Of a stretch of 64,000 nt of DNA, positions 31,323-44,700 are shown piece by piece. The number at the start of each line of letters is the position of its first letter. Positions within the stretch are counted from its first letter, which is position 1. A program made the position numbers and the translations under genes. The stretch comes from Owenia fusiformis (lineage: Eukaryota > Annelida > Polychaeta > Sabellida > Oweniidae), in contig CAIIXF020000012.1 of assembly GCA_903813345.2 (NCBI GenBank), positions 24,504,184-24,568,183 of the forward strand. The letters run 5' to 3'. The notes under the pieces are model-generated. The model worked only from the letters and a program-made list of their open reading frames with translations. It did no database searches and was not told where the DNA came from.

Positions 31323-33100
31323 CGAATTTTTTCAAAAAATGAATTTTGAATATTTGATGACGTAAATCAAGATAATTTCTACTCGCATCTTGTCTATTCC
31401 ACAGGTTTGGGAAAAGTGTACAGGAAAATCTCCATGTTCAATTGATGTATGATCAATATACGAATCGAATATATTCTCGTGTGCATTACAATATCCATAT
31501 TGAAACATTTTTGGCCTGCAATGGACGTATAATGGATTAGAATTTGAGGCCGTGTTATCATTCAAATGTGAAGTCATGGTATTGGGTTGCAAGTTAATAT
31601 CAGATTCAATGCAAAGTAATCATTTAATATCAGATGCGCGATCAGTCCAATAATGTAATTTCGGGTCATCAGTTCGATATCTAGCAGTTGTTCTAACGAC
31701 ACGGTATTACTAGGCTATCGTGTTATAAATACACACACATATAAATAAATCAAACTGGTACACGATATAAGCACGACTGCTCTTTCAATTGAGTATAAAT
31801 GTTGATAAACTTACCCGGAAGCCAACACATACACGTTTAGACGATGCTATTTTCAGTTCAGTGTAAGAGTAAATGCCCGGATATCGAAGCTTTTTCGTGT
31901 AAAGTTTTAACCAAGCATGTAGTATCGGGTTATATTGCGTGTAGAATTTATCGATATCAGGGCCGCTACATGCCAGTGGTGTAATACCGATCGGTTTTTG
32001 TAAGACGCCTTACCCGGGTTTTTACTAGTTTTTAACATTTGCCCTAAACGAAATAAGACCTCATTTCCGAAATTTCTTCTGAAATCATCATTATCCCAGG
32101 TCACATAGCAAGCTAAATAACGTAAGATATAGTACACTGCATCCGTGGTATATTTATTTCGTTAAAGAGGTATCTAAATGATGATTAAGATGCATTTGTT
32201 TCATTTACACGTTCCTTCGTGACTTGGTTTCTTCAAGGACGTCAATCTCCTTGTAAGCCCGTCTGGTCGCTCGTCTATGGAGTTTTTGCCAAGATCTTTT
32301 CAAGATGTGCTTATGCCGACCAAAGGATGAGTTGATTTTCAAAAATAATAAAGACATTTGATACATAATGAGACGTCCGGTCACGCTGCTATCTGGCTAT
32401 ATCTAAATTGAAAAAATGGATGATGGTCGCCAGGTCACATCGAAATCAAGTGTTATCTTCAGAGAATAAGTACATATTTTTCTTTTACCTTTTTATTATA
32501 TCTTTTCTCATAATTAAATAAATAAAAATTATGCAATATCATGCATTTTTAATGGAAGATCAGTTTTGTCTCAGATGCAAAAAGAATACATTTACAGGAG
32601 ATGTGCACATACATGTATGCTGGATATTATCCATAACTACATCTTTAAAAGTGCACGAAAGGCGTTTTAGAAAAAACAGGTGTAATTCCAAAATATAATC
32701 CCTATATAAGACGCTTTAGAAATGTTGGTGTAATCAGAATGGCGATTTTATAAAGCGCCTTCCACTAAAACGTTTTAGCGGATTTTGTGGTGTAATTCCA
32801 GCAAGTGAACACTTCATCTCTGTGCCGCTTGTCAATTGATAAACTTTAAACATGGCTTTATTTGCTTTTTCTTTTATGTTTTGCTGGGCCGGTTTAAAAG
32901 ATCCCGAAGCACTTATTCCCAAATATGTATACCTTTGAACATTTTGTATATTCTTACCATTTATTTGAAATCGTGCTTGACAAACTTTGCCACATTTCCA
33001 GAATTTCATAATTTTTGTTTTATCAATGTTAATTTCAAGCTTCAAGTATATTCTCACACTGCATCGCACGGCACTTAGCTCAATAGTTAAAAATACAACG

Positions 33101-34249
33101 ACTGATATTGTTTGATTATATACTAGTATGTAAGTTTGTGAAAACATTTTTGTATTAAATAGTTTTAGTACGCATTAAAATACTTTGATTTATTCAATCT
33201 TATGTTTTTATTTTGTTGTTTTATTCCATTATAGTTGACTCAAACTCCCTTAATTACTTTCTAAACTCATTTTCCGACACTTTCTCCAACCCCTTACGCC
33301 TGCCTACGGCGGGTCGTTACACAAGCATTTATTTGTCACATTTGTTCCTTTTTGAATACCCCAAAGTCACGATCCTAGTAGGCCTATATAGTCACATTTT
33401 TAGAGGCCAGATCACCTTATTACATACCCCTTGGGGAGCTCTCTAAGTGGTAGTAGATTTTAGACCTTTTATTTTCACTGGCGGGTCCAGGGGGCATAGA
33501 GCCCGCCCGCCTAGACCCAGAAAAATATGTTGGCCTAAAAATTTTTCACTGTGTCCAACATTCCGAAGTATTCACTTGTCATATATTGTCATATGGGCCT
33601 ATAGGTATTAAACTTCGAATATTCAACTTTAAAAAGTGGGTTCCTCCCTGGGGGATACAAGTTTATTTTCTAGAGGTGTTCAACTTCCAGAGGTGTCAAA
33701 CTTTCAGAAGTAAGCTAATGTAGGCCATTCCCTTGCCATGCATGTCATACAGGCATTCGACTTGTAGCTTTAAAAAGATTTTCTCCCTAGCCAAGGGATT
33801 TAACTTCTAGAGGTTTCAGAGCAGTCAGCTGAGGTGTTGTACATCTGTGTTTAATTTTCAGAGAAATGAGTTATTGTAGTTCTAGGCCTATAGAGCATAG
33901 TTAAGCCTTGCCCAAGTCTGTATTATCTTTATCTCGATTTATAAAAGTAGTAGTGGTATCGATATGGAGAACTTTTTGAACACACGTTTCTCTTAAACCA
34001 GTCATAGAAAAAATCTAAAAATTTAACACATCGTCAATTTAATGGTCATCTTTTGAATGGTTACAATATAATTTAAAAAATATATATTATACTTTCATCT
34101 ATATTGTTTTAGAAAACACATCAAACACTTGTTTTGTTCTTGGTATCATGTTTCCAGAGTGAAATGATACATCTTTCCGAACCTCATTGGAACAAAACGA
34201 CATAAACACAACATGTTTAGGTATGAACCAAACCGATTTTGGCAAATTA
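33101..34249. other. Intergenic, no gene seen
   Basis: Contains loosely repeated AACTT(C/T)(C/T)AGAGGT(G/T)T motifs (33600-33800), two TAGGCCTATA sites and a segment at about 33955-34010 (GTATCGATATGG...CTCTTAAACCA) related to 19895-19940. No coding exon recognised. Confidence 0.45.
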
Positions 34250-37200
34250 GCCTCGAAATAAACCGTTTTTTTATAAGAAAAGCCTCGTTTTCGCGCCAAA
34301 AAAGCCTCGAAACAAAACGTTTTTAACTTTTAAAGCCTCGTTTTCGCCCAAAATAGCCTCGAACCGAAGCGTTTTTAACCTTAAAGGCCTCGTTTTCGCC
34401 CAAAATAGCCTCGAACCGAAGCGTTTTTTGTAAAAAAAAGCCTCGAAACAAATCGTTTCTTGCATTTAAACCTCGTTTTCGCGCAAAAAGCCTCGAAACA
34501 AAACGTTTTTAACTTTAAAAGCCTCGTTTTCGCCCTAAATAGCCTCGAACCGAAGCGTTATTAATTTGGAAGGCCTCGTTTTCGCGCCAAAAAGCCTCGA
34601 AACAAAGCGTGTTTAGCTTACCAGGCCTCGTTTTCGCCCAAAATAGCCTCGAACCGAAGCGTTTTTGGCAAAAAAGCCTCGAAACAAAGCGTTTCTTGCA
34701 TAAAAGCCTCGTTTTCGCGCCAAGAAGCCTCGAAACAAAACGTTTTTAACTGTAAAAGCCTCGTTTTTGCCAAAAATAGCCTCGAAACGAAGCGTTTTTT
34801 ACTCAAAAGGCCTCGTTTTCGCCCGAAATAGCCTCTATCCGAAGCGTTTTTGCAAAAAAGCCTCGAAACAAATAGTTTTTTGCAAGAAAAGCCTCGTTTT
34901 CGCGTTAAAAAGCCTCGAAACAAAACGGTTTTAAATGTAAAAGCCTCGTTTTCGCCCAAAATAGCCTCGAAACGAAGCGTTTTTTTACTCAAAAGGCCTC
35001 GTTTTAGCTTACAAGGCCTCGTTTTCGCCCAAAATAGCCTCGAACCGAAGCGTTTTTGGCAAAAAAGCCTCGAAATAAACCGTTTCTTGCAAAAAAGCCT
35101 CGTTTTCACCCAAAATAGCCTCGAACCGAAGCGTTTTTTTTGTAAAAAAGCCTCGAAACAAATCGTTTCTTGCATTAAAGCCTCGTTTTCGCGCCAAAAA
35201 GCCTCGAAACAAAACGTTTTAAACTCTAAAAGCCTCGTTTTCGCCAAAAATAGCCTCGAACCGAAGCGTTTTTAACCTAGAAGGCCTCGTTTTCGCGCCA
35301 AAAAGCCTCGAAACAAAGCGTTTTTAGCTTACAAGGCCTCGTTTTCGCCCAAAATAGCCTCGAACCGAAGCGTTTTTGGCAAAAAGCCTCGAAATAAACC
35401 GTTTCTTGCAAAAAAGCCTCGTTTTCGCCCAAAATAGCCTCGAACCGAAGCGTTTTTTGTAAAAAAGCCTCGAAACAAATCGTTTCTTGCATTAAAGCCT
35501 CGTTTTTGCGCCAAAAAGCCTCGAAACAAAACGTTTTAAACTTTAAAAGCCTCGTTTCGTCCAAAATAGCCTCGAACCGAAGCGTTTTTAACCTAGAAGG
35601 CCTCGTTTTCGCGCCAAAAAGCCTCGAAACAAAGCGTGTTTAGCTTACCAGGCCTCGTTTTCGCCCAAAATAGCCTCGAACCGAAGCGTTTTTGGCAAAA
35701 AAAGCCTCGAAACAAATCGTTTCTTGGATAAAAGCCTCGTTTTCCGCGCCAAAAAGCTTCGAAACAAAACGTTTTTAACTGTAAAAGCCTCGATTTCGTC
35801 CAAAATAGCCTCGAAACGAAGCGTTTTTTACTCAAAAGGCCTCGTTTTCGCCCGAAATAGCCTCGAACCGAAGCGTTTTTGCAAAAAAGCCTCGAAACAA
35901 ATCGTTTTTTTGCAAAAAAGCCTCGTTTTCGCGTTAAAAAGCATCGAAACAAAGCGTTTTTAGCTTACAAGGCCTCGTTTTCGCCCAAAAAAGCCTCGAA
36001 CCGAAGCTTTTTTGGCAAAAAAACTCGAAATAAACCGTTTCTTGCAAAAAAGCCTCGTCTTCGCGCCAAAAAAAGCCTCGAAGCAAAACGTTTTTAACTT
36101 TAAAAGCCTCGTTTTCGCCCAAAATAGCCTCGAACCGAAGCGTTTTTAACCTCAAAGGCCTCGTTTTCGTCCAAAATAGCCTCGAATCTAAGCGTTTTTT
36201 GTAAAAAAAGCCTCGAAATAAATCGTTTCTTGCATTTAAACCTCGTTTTCGCGCAAAAAGCCTCGAAACAAAACGTTTTTAACTTTAAAAGCCTCGTTTT
36301 CGCCCTAAATAGCCTCGAACCGAAGCGTTATTAATTTGGAAGGCCTCTTTTTAGCGCCAAAAAGCCTCGAAACAAAGCGTGTTTAGCTAACCAGGCCTCG
36401 TTTTCGCCCAAAATAGCCTCGAACCGAAGCGTTTTTGGCAAAAAAGCCTCGAAACAAAGCGTTTCTTGCATAAAAGCCTCGTTTTCGCGCCAAGAAGCCT
36501 CGAAACAAAACGTTTTTAACTGTAAAAGCCTCGTTTTTGCCAAAAATAGCCTCGAAACGAAGCGTTTTTTACTCAAAAGGCCTCGTTTTCGCCCGAAATA
36601 GCCTCTATCCAAAGCGTTTTTGCAAAAAAGCCTCGAAACAAACAGTTTTTTGCAAAAAAAGCCTCGTTTTCGCGTTAAAAAGCCTCGAAACAAAACGGTT
36701 TTATAAGTAAAAGCCTCGTTTTCGCCCAAAATAGCCTCGAAACGAAGCGTTTTTTACTCAAAAGGCCTCGTTTTAGCGTACAAGGCCTCGTTTTCGCCCA
36801 AAATAGCCTCGAACCGAAGCGTTTTTGGCAAAAAAGCCTCGAAGTAAACCGTTTCTTGCAAAAAAGCCTCGTTTTCGTCCAAAATAGCCTCGAACCGAAG
36901 CGTTTTTTGTAAAAAACCTCGAAACAAATCGTTTCTTGCATTAAAGCCTCGTTTTCGCGCCAAAAAGCCTCGAAACAAAACGTTTTAAACTTTAAAAGCC
37001 TCGTTTCGCCAAAAATAGCCTCGAACCGAAGCGTTTTTAACCTAAAAGGCCTCGTTTTCGCGCCAAAAAGCCTCGAAACAAAGCGTTTTTAGCTTACAAG
37101 GCCTCGTTTTCGCCCAAAATAGCCTCGAACCGAAGCGTTTTTGGCAAAAAGCCTCGAAATAAACCGTTTCTTGCAAAAAAGCCTCGTTTTCGCCCAAAAT

Positions 37201-38048
37201 AGCCTCGAACCGAAGCGTTTTTTGTAAAAAAGCCTCGAAACAAATCGTTTCTTGCATTAAAGCCTCGTTTTCGCGCCAAAAAGCCTCGAAACAAAACGTT
37301 TTAAACTTTAAAAGCCTCGTTTCGTCCAAAATAGCCTCGAACCGAAGCGTTTTTAACCTAGAAGGCCTCGTTTTCGCGCCAAAAAGCCTCGAAACAAAGC
37401 GTGTTTAGCTTACCAGGCCTCGTTTTCGCCCAAAATAGCCTCGAACCGAAGCGTTTTTGGCAAAAAAGCCTCGAAACAAATCGTTTCTTGGATAAAAGCC
37501 TCGTTTTCGCGCCAAAAAGCTTCGAAACAAAACGTTTTTAACTGTAAAAGCCTCGTTTTCGCCCAAAATAGCCTCGAAACGAAGCGTTTTTTACTCAAAA
37601 GGCCTCGTTTTCGCCCGAAATAGCCTCGAACCGAAGCGTTTTTGCAAAAAAGCCTCGAAACAAATCGTTTTTTGCAAAAAAGCGAAACAAATCGTTTTTT
37701 GCAAAAAAGCCTCGTTTTCGCGTTAAAAAGCATCGAAACAAAGCGTTTTTAGCTTACAAGGCCTCGTTTTCGCCCAAAAAAGCCTCGAACCGAAGCGTTT
37801 ATGGCAAAAAAAACTCGAAATAAACCGTTTCTTGCAAAAAGCCTCGCTTTCGCGCCAAAAAAAGCCTCGAAGCAAAACGTTTTCAACTTTTGAAACCTCG
37901 TTTTCGCCCAAAATAGCCTCGAACCGAAACGTTTATAGCTTACAAGGCCTCGTTTTCGCCCAAAATAGCCTCGAACCGAAGCGTTTTTAACCTAGAAGGC
38001 CTCGTTTTCGCGCCAAAAAGCCTCAAAACAAAGCTTGTTTAGCCTACC
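34250..38048. repeat. GCCTCG tandem array (51-bp unit, 1.77-kb super-period)
   Basis: Alternating blocks of about 21 bp (GCCTCGTTTTCGCCCAAAATA) and about 30 bp (GCCTCGAAACAAAACGTTTTT plus a variable tail such as TTGCATAAAA, AACTTTAAAA or AGCTTACAA). Rare variants recur 1.77 kb apart: CGCCCTAAAT at 34531 and 36301, TACCAGGCC at about 34619 and 36389. The whole array is therefore about two copies of a longer unit. Long minus-strand ORFs (FEAFWRENEA, LRFEAILGENEA) exist because the unit lacks stops in some frames; frames change between units, so protein coding is unlikely. Confidence 0.92.
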
Positions 38049-38054
38049 TGAGGC

Positions 38055-38220
38055 CTCATCACCTGCTCGTCGCAAGATTTGCGTTTGCGTCTGCGTTGCG
38101 CTTGCGAATCGACAATTTTCGCAAGCGCAACTCCTGAGTTGCGTCTTATCACGTGCTCGTCGCAACGCAGATCGCAACTTAAGTGGTAGTTTACCACATG
38201 CGATCGCAATAATGTAGAAC
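38055..38220. repeat. CpG-rich block with 14-bp perfect hairpin
   Basis: GTTGCGCTTGCGAA and TTCGCAAGCGCAAC are exact inverted arms around a 9-bp loop. Flanking CTGCTCGTCGCAA and GTGCTCGTCGCAA form a direct repeat 86 bp apart. GCGATCGC lies at the right end. Unusually CpG-rich for the window. Confidence 0.75.
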
Positions 38221-38464
38221 TTCAACTTAAATATAAATTGGCGGGGAAATCATATTAATAAAAAACAATGTCCGTGTCACAGAACTTTTTTGATGCCCAT
38301 GGACTCACGTACCGGGCCTTATTCAAATACTTATCTCGAGTTGAGTTTTACTTTTAAATAAAGAAAGTGTAACGATATCACACATATAATCACTGATCTA
38401 AAGTTCAATCTTCATGGGATTTATTTCTAAGTATATTATTCTTGTACATCATTCAGTCATTACA

Positions 38465-38795
38465 TGAATCTCGCGATCGGGAACACATTATTTTTGTATA
38501 TCAGTACACATTCTCACCCGAGTGCACACTGGTCATCGCATAATCCGAGTGCACCCTCGACAGGACACACTCTCATCCTAGTGCACAATCGTCAGACACT
38601 CTCACCCGAGTGCACCCTAGTCAGTACACACTTTCATTCACTCTCATCGTATTTGAGTGTGCTATCACGACGGTGCCCTGGTTATTTAGAGTGTACTTAC
38701 AACGGTGCACTCGTCTGGTGAAACTATTTAATGTCGAGGGTGCACCCGGGTCGCAGGTTATAGTGTATGTATGACGTGGTTTCACACGGGTGAGA
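38465..38795. repeat. GAGTGCACCCT repeat block
   Basis: Irregular repeats of CACTCTCA, CCGAGTGCAC and CCTCGACAG on the plus strand, turning into GGTGCACTCG/GTGCACCCGGG and GTGAGAGAGTGT on the right, so the block is partly inverted. ORF here is spurious. Confidence 0.65.
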
Positions 38796-41700
38796 GAGTG
38801 TATATTGAGAAGGATGCTCAGAAAATTGACTTTTCGTATAGAGTGAAATGTAAATCAGAGATGACAAATTAGATACTCAGTATCTCACGAATAGAAATAC
38901 CACTTAACAAGTCCTTAGTAGAGCAAATGCAAAAATATATCCTTCAACGTCTCTCAAATTATCAACCAACATGCTGCTACAAGCGTGACGTTAGATCGGT
39001 CCGAAAATTGACATTGCGTCTAGAGCGCAATTTAAATCCGAGCTTTACGACAACTCCTACTTAGATACTCTATATCTAACGATTAGAATGACCAATGAAC
39101 AGGTGGGGAAAATGTAAAAATATGTCACAAAATAGCAAAGGACTAGCTAGTAGCAGTGCGACGTACAACTCGTCGGAAAATTGACATTTCGTCTAGAGCG
39201 CAAACTGCATTTAGCGATTTAAGATGAATTGGATATTATATCTCGCCCTAACAGAAAAGTCAGTCAACACATTCATCCTATTGCAAGTGTAAATACATAT
39301 ACCAGCGCGATGTTCAACTGGTCCGAAAATTGTCATTCCGTACAGAGCCCAAAGTAAATCAGAGCTTTATTACAAATTAGATACTCAACATCTGAATATC
39401 CTTGGTAGAGCAATTGCAAAAATATATCCTTTTACGTCTCTCAAATTTACAACCAACATGCTGCTACCAGCGTGACATTAGATCGGTCCGAAAATTGACA
39501 TTTCGTCTGGAGCACAAACTGCATCATAGATTTAAGACGAATTAGATATAAAATATATCACGAACGGGAACATCATTCATTAAATCCATTCAAGAGCTCC
39601 AAAATATATACTTAAACGTCTCACAAAATTGCAAAGGACTGGCATGTACCAGTGTGACGTACGACTGGTCAGGAAATTGACATTTCGTCAAGAGCGAAAA
39701 ATGCATAAGCGATTTAAGACAAATTCGATATTATATATCCCCCTAACAGAGAAGTCAATCGATACATCCCTCCTTTAGTAAACGTAAAAATGTATACATA
39801 AACGTCTCACAATATATCAAACTAGTCGCTGCTACCAGTGCGATGTACAACTGGTCCGAAAATTGACATTCCGTACATAGCCCAAAGTAAATCAGACTTG
39901 TATGACAAATTAGATACTCAATATCTCATGAATAGAATGACCAATCAACAAGTTCTCGGTAGGGCAAATGTCAAAATGTAACCTGAAACATCTCACTAAA
40001 TAACAAATATCATGCTGCCACCAGGGTTACGCACGACTGGTCCGAAAATTGACATTTCCTCCAAAGCACAAACTGCATCATAGATTTAAGACGAATTAGA
40101 TATAAAATATATCACGAACAGGAACACCATTCATTAAATCCATTCAAGAGCATACTCCAAAATATATACTTAAACGTCTCACAAAATTGCAAAGGACTGG
40201 CATGTACCAGTGTGACGTACGACTGGTCGGAAAATTGACATTTCGTCAAGAGCGCAAATTGCATAAGCGATTTTACAGGAATTAGATATAAAATATATCA
40301 CGAACGGGAACATCATTCATTAAATCCATTCAAGAGCACACTCCAAAATATATACTTAAACGTCTCACAAAATTGCAAAGGACTGGCATGTACCAGTGTG
40401 ACGTACGACTGGTCGGAAAATTGACAATTCGTCAAGAGCACAAATTGCATAAGCGATTTAAGACGAATTAGATATAAAATATATCACGAACGGGAACATC
40501 ATTCATTAAATCCATTCAAGAGCATACTCCAAAATATATACTTAAACGTCTCACAAAATTGCAAAGGACTGGCATGTACCAGTGTGACGTACGACTGGTC
40601 GGAAAATTGACATTCCGTCAAGAGCGCAAATTGCATAAGCGATTTGAGACGAATTGGATATTATATATCCCCCTAACAGAGAAGTCAATCGATACATCCC
40701 TCCTTTGGCAAACGTAAAAATATATACATGAACGTCTCACAATATATCAAACTAGTCGCTGCTACCAGTGCGATGTACAGCTGGTCCGAAAATTGACATT
40801 CCGTACATAGTCCAAAGTAAATCAGACTATGACAAATTAGATACTCAATATCTCATGAATAGTATGACCAATCGACAAGTCCTCGGTAGGGAAAATGTCA
40901 AAATGTATCCTGAAACATCTCACTAAATAACAAATATCATGCTGTCACCAGCGTTACGTACGACTGGTCCGGAAATTGACATTTCCTCCAGAGCACAAAC
41001 TGCATGATAGATTTAAGACGAATTAGATATAAAATACATCACGAACGGGAACATCATTCATTAAATACATTCAAGAGCATACTCCAAAATATATACTTAA
41101 ACGTCTCACAAAATTGCAAAGGACTGGCATGTACCAGTGTGACGTACGACTGGTCGGAAAATTGACATTTCGTCAAGAGCGCAAATTGCATAAGCGATTT
41201 AAGACGAATTAGATATAAAATATATCATGAACGGGAACATCATTCATTAAATCCATTCAAGAGATTACTCCAAAATATATACTTAAACGTCTCACAAAAT
41301 TGCAAAGGACTGGCATGTACCAGTGTGACGTACGACTGGTCGGAAAATTGACATTTCGTCAAGAGCGCAAATTGCATAAGCGATTTGAGATGAATTGGAT
41401 ATTATATATCCCACTAACAGAGAAGTCAATCGATACATCCCTCCTTTGGCAAACGTAGAAATATATACATAAACGTCTCACAATATATCAAACTAGTCGC
41501 TGCTACCAGTGCGATTTACAGCTGGTCCGAAAATTGTCATTCCGTACATAGCCCAAAGTAAATCAGACTTGTATGACAAATTAGATACTCAATATCTCAT
41601 GAATAGTATGACCAATCGACAAGTCCTCGGTAGGGCAAATGTCAAAATGTATCCTGAAACATCTCACTAAATAACAAATATCATGCTGTCACCAGCGTTA

Positions 41701-44700
41701 CATACGACTGGTCCGGAAATTGACATTTCCTCCAGAGCACAAACTGCATCATAGATTTAAGACGAATTAGATATAAAATATATCACGAACGGGAACATCA
41801 TTCATTAAATCCATTCAAGAGCATATTCCAAAATATATACTTAAACGTCTCGGAAAATTGCAAAGGACTGGCATGTACCAGTGTGACGTACGACTGGTCG
41901 GAAAATTGACATTTCAATAAGAGCGCAAACTGCATAAGCGATTAAAGACGAATTAGAAATAAAATATATCACGAACGGGAACATCATTCATTAAATCAAT
42001 TCAAGAGCATACTCCAAAATATATACTTAAACGTCTCACAAAATTGCAAAGGACTGGCATGTACCAGTGTGACGTACGACTGGTCGGAAAATTGACATTT
42101 CGTCAAGAGCGCAAATTGCATAAGCGATTTGAGACGAATTGGATATTATATATCCCCCTAACAGAGAAGTCAATCGATACATCCCTCCTTTGGCAAACGT
42201 AAAAATATATACATAAACGTCTCACAATATATCAAACTAGTCGCTGCTACCAGTGCGATGCACAGCTGGTCCGAAAATTGACATTCCGTACATAGCCCAA
42301 AGTAAATCAGACTTGTATGACAAATTAGATACTCAATATCTCATGAATAGTATGACCAATCGACAAGTCCTCGGTAGGGCAAATGTCAAAATGTAACCTG
42401 AAACATCTCACTAAATAACAAATACCATGCTGTCAGCAGCATTACGTACGACTGGTCCGAAAATTGACATTTCCTCCAAAGCACAAACTGCATCATAGAT
42501 TTAAGACGAATTAGATATAAAATATATCACGAACGGGAACATCATTCATTAAATCCATTCAAGAGCATACTCCAAAATATATACTTAAACGTCTCACAAA
42601 ATTGCAAAGGACTGGCATGTACCAGTGTGACGTACGACTGGTCGGAAAATTGACATTTCGTCAAGAGCGCAAATTGCATAAGCGATATAAGACGAATTAG
42701 ATATAAAATATATCACGAACGGGAACATCATTCATTAAATCCATTCAAAAGCATACTCCAAAATATATACTTAAAGGTCTCACAAAATTGCAAAGGACTG
42801 GCATGTACCAGTGTGACGTACGACTGGTCGGAAAATTGACATTTCGTCAAGAGCGCAAATTGCATAAGCGATTTGAGACGAATTGGATATTATATATCCC
42901 CCTAACAGAGAAGTCAATCGATACATCCCTCCTTTGGCAAACGTAAAAATATATACATAAACGTCTCACAATATATCAAACTAGTGGCTGCTACCAGTGC
43001 GATGTACAGCTGGTCCGAAAATTGACATTCCGTACATAGCCCAAAGTAAATCAGACTTGTATGACAAATTAGATACTCAATATCTCATGAATTGTATGAC
43101 CAATCGACAAGTCCTCGGTAGGGCAAATGTCAAAATGTATCCTGAAACATCTCACTAAATAACAAATATCATGCTGTCACCAGCGTTACGTACGACTGGT
43201 CCGGAAATTGACATTTCCTCCAGAGCACAAACTGCATCATAGATTTAAGACGAATTAGATATAAAATATATCACGAACGGGAACATCATTCATTAAATCC
43301 ATTCAAGAGCATATTCCAAAATATATACTTAAACGTCTCACAAAATTGCAAAGGACTGGCATGTACCAGTGTGACGTACGACTGGTCGGAAAATTGACAT
43401 TTCGTCAAGAGCGCAAATTGCATAAGCGATTTGAGACGAATTGGATATTATATATCCCCCTAACAGAGAAGTCAATCGATACATCCCTCCTTTGGCAAAC
43501 GTAAAAATATATACATAAACGTCTCACAATATATCAAACTAGTTGCTGCTACCAGTGCGATGTACAGCTGGTCCGAAAATTGACATTCCGTACATAGCCA
43601 AAAGTAAATCAGACTTGTATGACAAATTAGATACTCAATATCTCTTGAATTGTATGACCAATCGACAAGTCCTCGGTAGGGCAAACGTCAAAATGTATCC
43701 TGAAACATCTCACTAAATAACAAATATCATGCTGTCACCAGCGTTACGTACGACTGGTCCGGAAATTGACATTTCCTCCAGAGCACAAACTGCATCATAG
43801 ATTTAAGACGAATTAGATATAAAATATATCACGAACGGGAACATCATTCATTAAATCCATTCAAGAGCATACTCCAAAATATATACTTAAACGTCTCACA
43901 AAATTGCAAAGGACTGGCATGTACCAGTGTGACGTACGACTGGTCGGAAAATTGACATTTCGTCAAGAGCGCAAATTGCATAAGAGATTTAAGACGAATT
44001 AGATATAAAATATATCACAAACGGGAACAGCATTCATTAAATCCATTCAAGAGCATACTCCAAAATATATACTTAAACGTCTCACAAAATTGCAAAGGAC
44101 TGGCATGCACCAGTGTGACGTACGACTGGTCGGAAAATTGACATTTCGTCAAGAGCACAAATTGCATAAGCGATTTGAAACGAATTGGATATTATATATC
44201 CCCCTAACAGAGAAGTCAATCGATACATCCCTCATTTGGCAAACGTAAAAATATATGCATAAACGTCTCAAAATATATCAAACTAGTCGCTGCTACCAGT
44301 GCGATGTACAGTACAGCTGGTCCGAAAATTGACATTCCGTACATGCCCAAAGTAAATCAGACTTGTACGACAAATTAGATACTCAATATCTCATGAATAG
44401 TATGACCAATCGACAAGTCCTCGGTAGGGCAAATGTCAAAATGTATCCTGAAACATCTTACTAAATAACAAATATCATACTGTCGCCAGCGTTACGTACG
44501 ACTGGTCCGGAAATTGACATTTCCTCCAGAGCACAAACTGCATCATAGATTTAAGACGAATTAGATATGAAATATATCACGAACGGGAACATCATTCATT
44601 AAATCCATTCAAGAGCATACTCCAAAATATATACTTAAACGTCTCACAAAATTGCAAAGGACTGGCATGTACCAGTGTGACGTACGACTGGTCGGAAAAT

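Larger units (their letters stand above)
22787..32803. mobile_element. 10-kb element with 15-bp perfect TIRs, containing nested repeats
   Basis: Starts TGCTGGAATTACACC and ends with its exact complement GGTGTAATTCCAGCA, flanked by AGT on both sides (22784-22786, 32804-32806). Subterminal GGTGTAAT and AAAAGCGC/GCGCTT motifs recur within 130 bp of each end. Removing it joins the host retroelement in frame (TGT TCA CTG AAA TTG, reading CSLKLKLYDQL). No transposase was recognised. The superfamily is unknown; 3-bp duplications occur in Harbinger, CACTA and Academ groups. Confidence 0.8.
20795..33100 (-). pseudogene. Non-LTR retrotransposon remnant, split by two insertions
   Basis: Minus-strand pieces 32804-33100, 22195-22786 and 20795-21312 read as one element. 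The first gives INIDKTKIMKFWK then RYTYLGISASGSF (end of the RT domain). The second gives LKLYDQLIKPVALYGSEIWC and LIERYQVYWKNLISGNGGKL. The third gives ARRISAHNLEIERGRY-like LTGLRISAHNLEIERGRY and CKICKDSVIEDETHFLLKC (C-terminal zinc-type motif). A 3' end with AATAAA lies near 20800. The 5' end is truncated near 33100. Frames are partly broken. Confidence 0.85.

Noticed and set aside
31332-31592. 86-aa minus-strand ORF near 31.5 kb
   Set aside because: No recognisable motif, and its end overlaps a dispersed repeat also found at about 20500.
34618-37911. Long minus-strand ORFs (up to 209 aa) in the GCCTCG array
   Set aside because: They follow from a stop-poor repeat unit, change frame between units and exist on both strands. 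Kept only as a finding to be tested.
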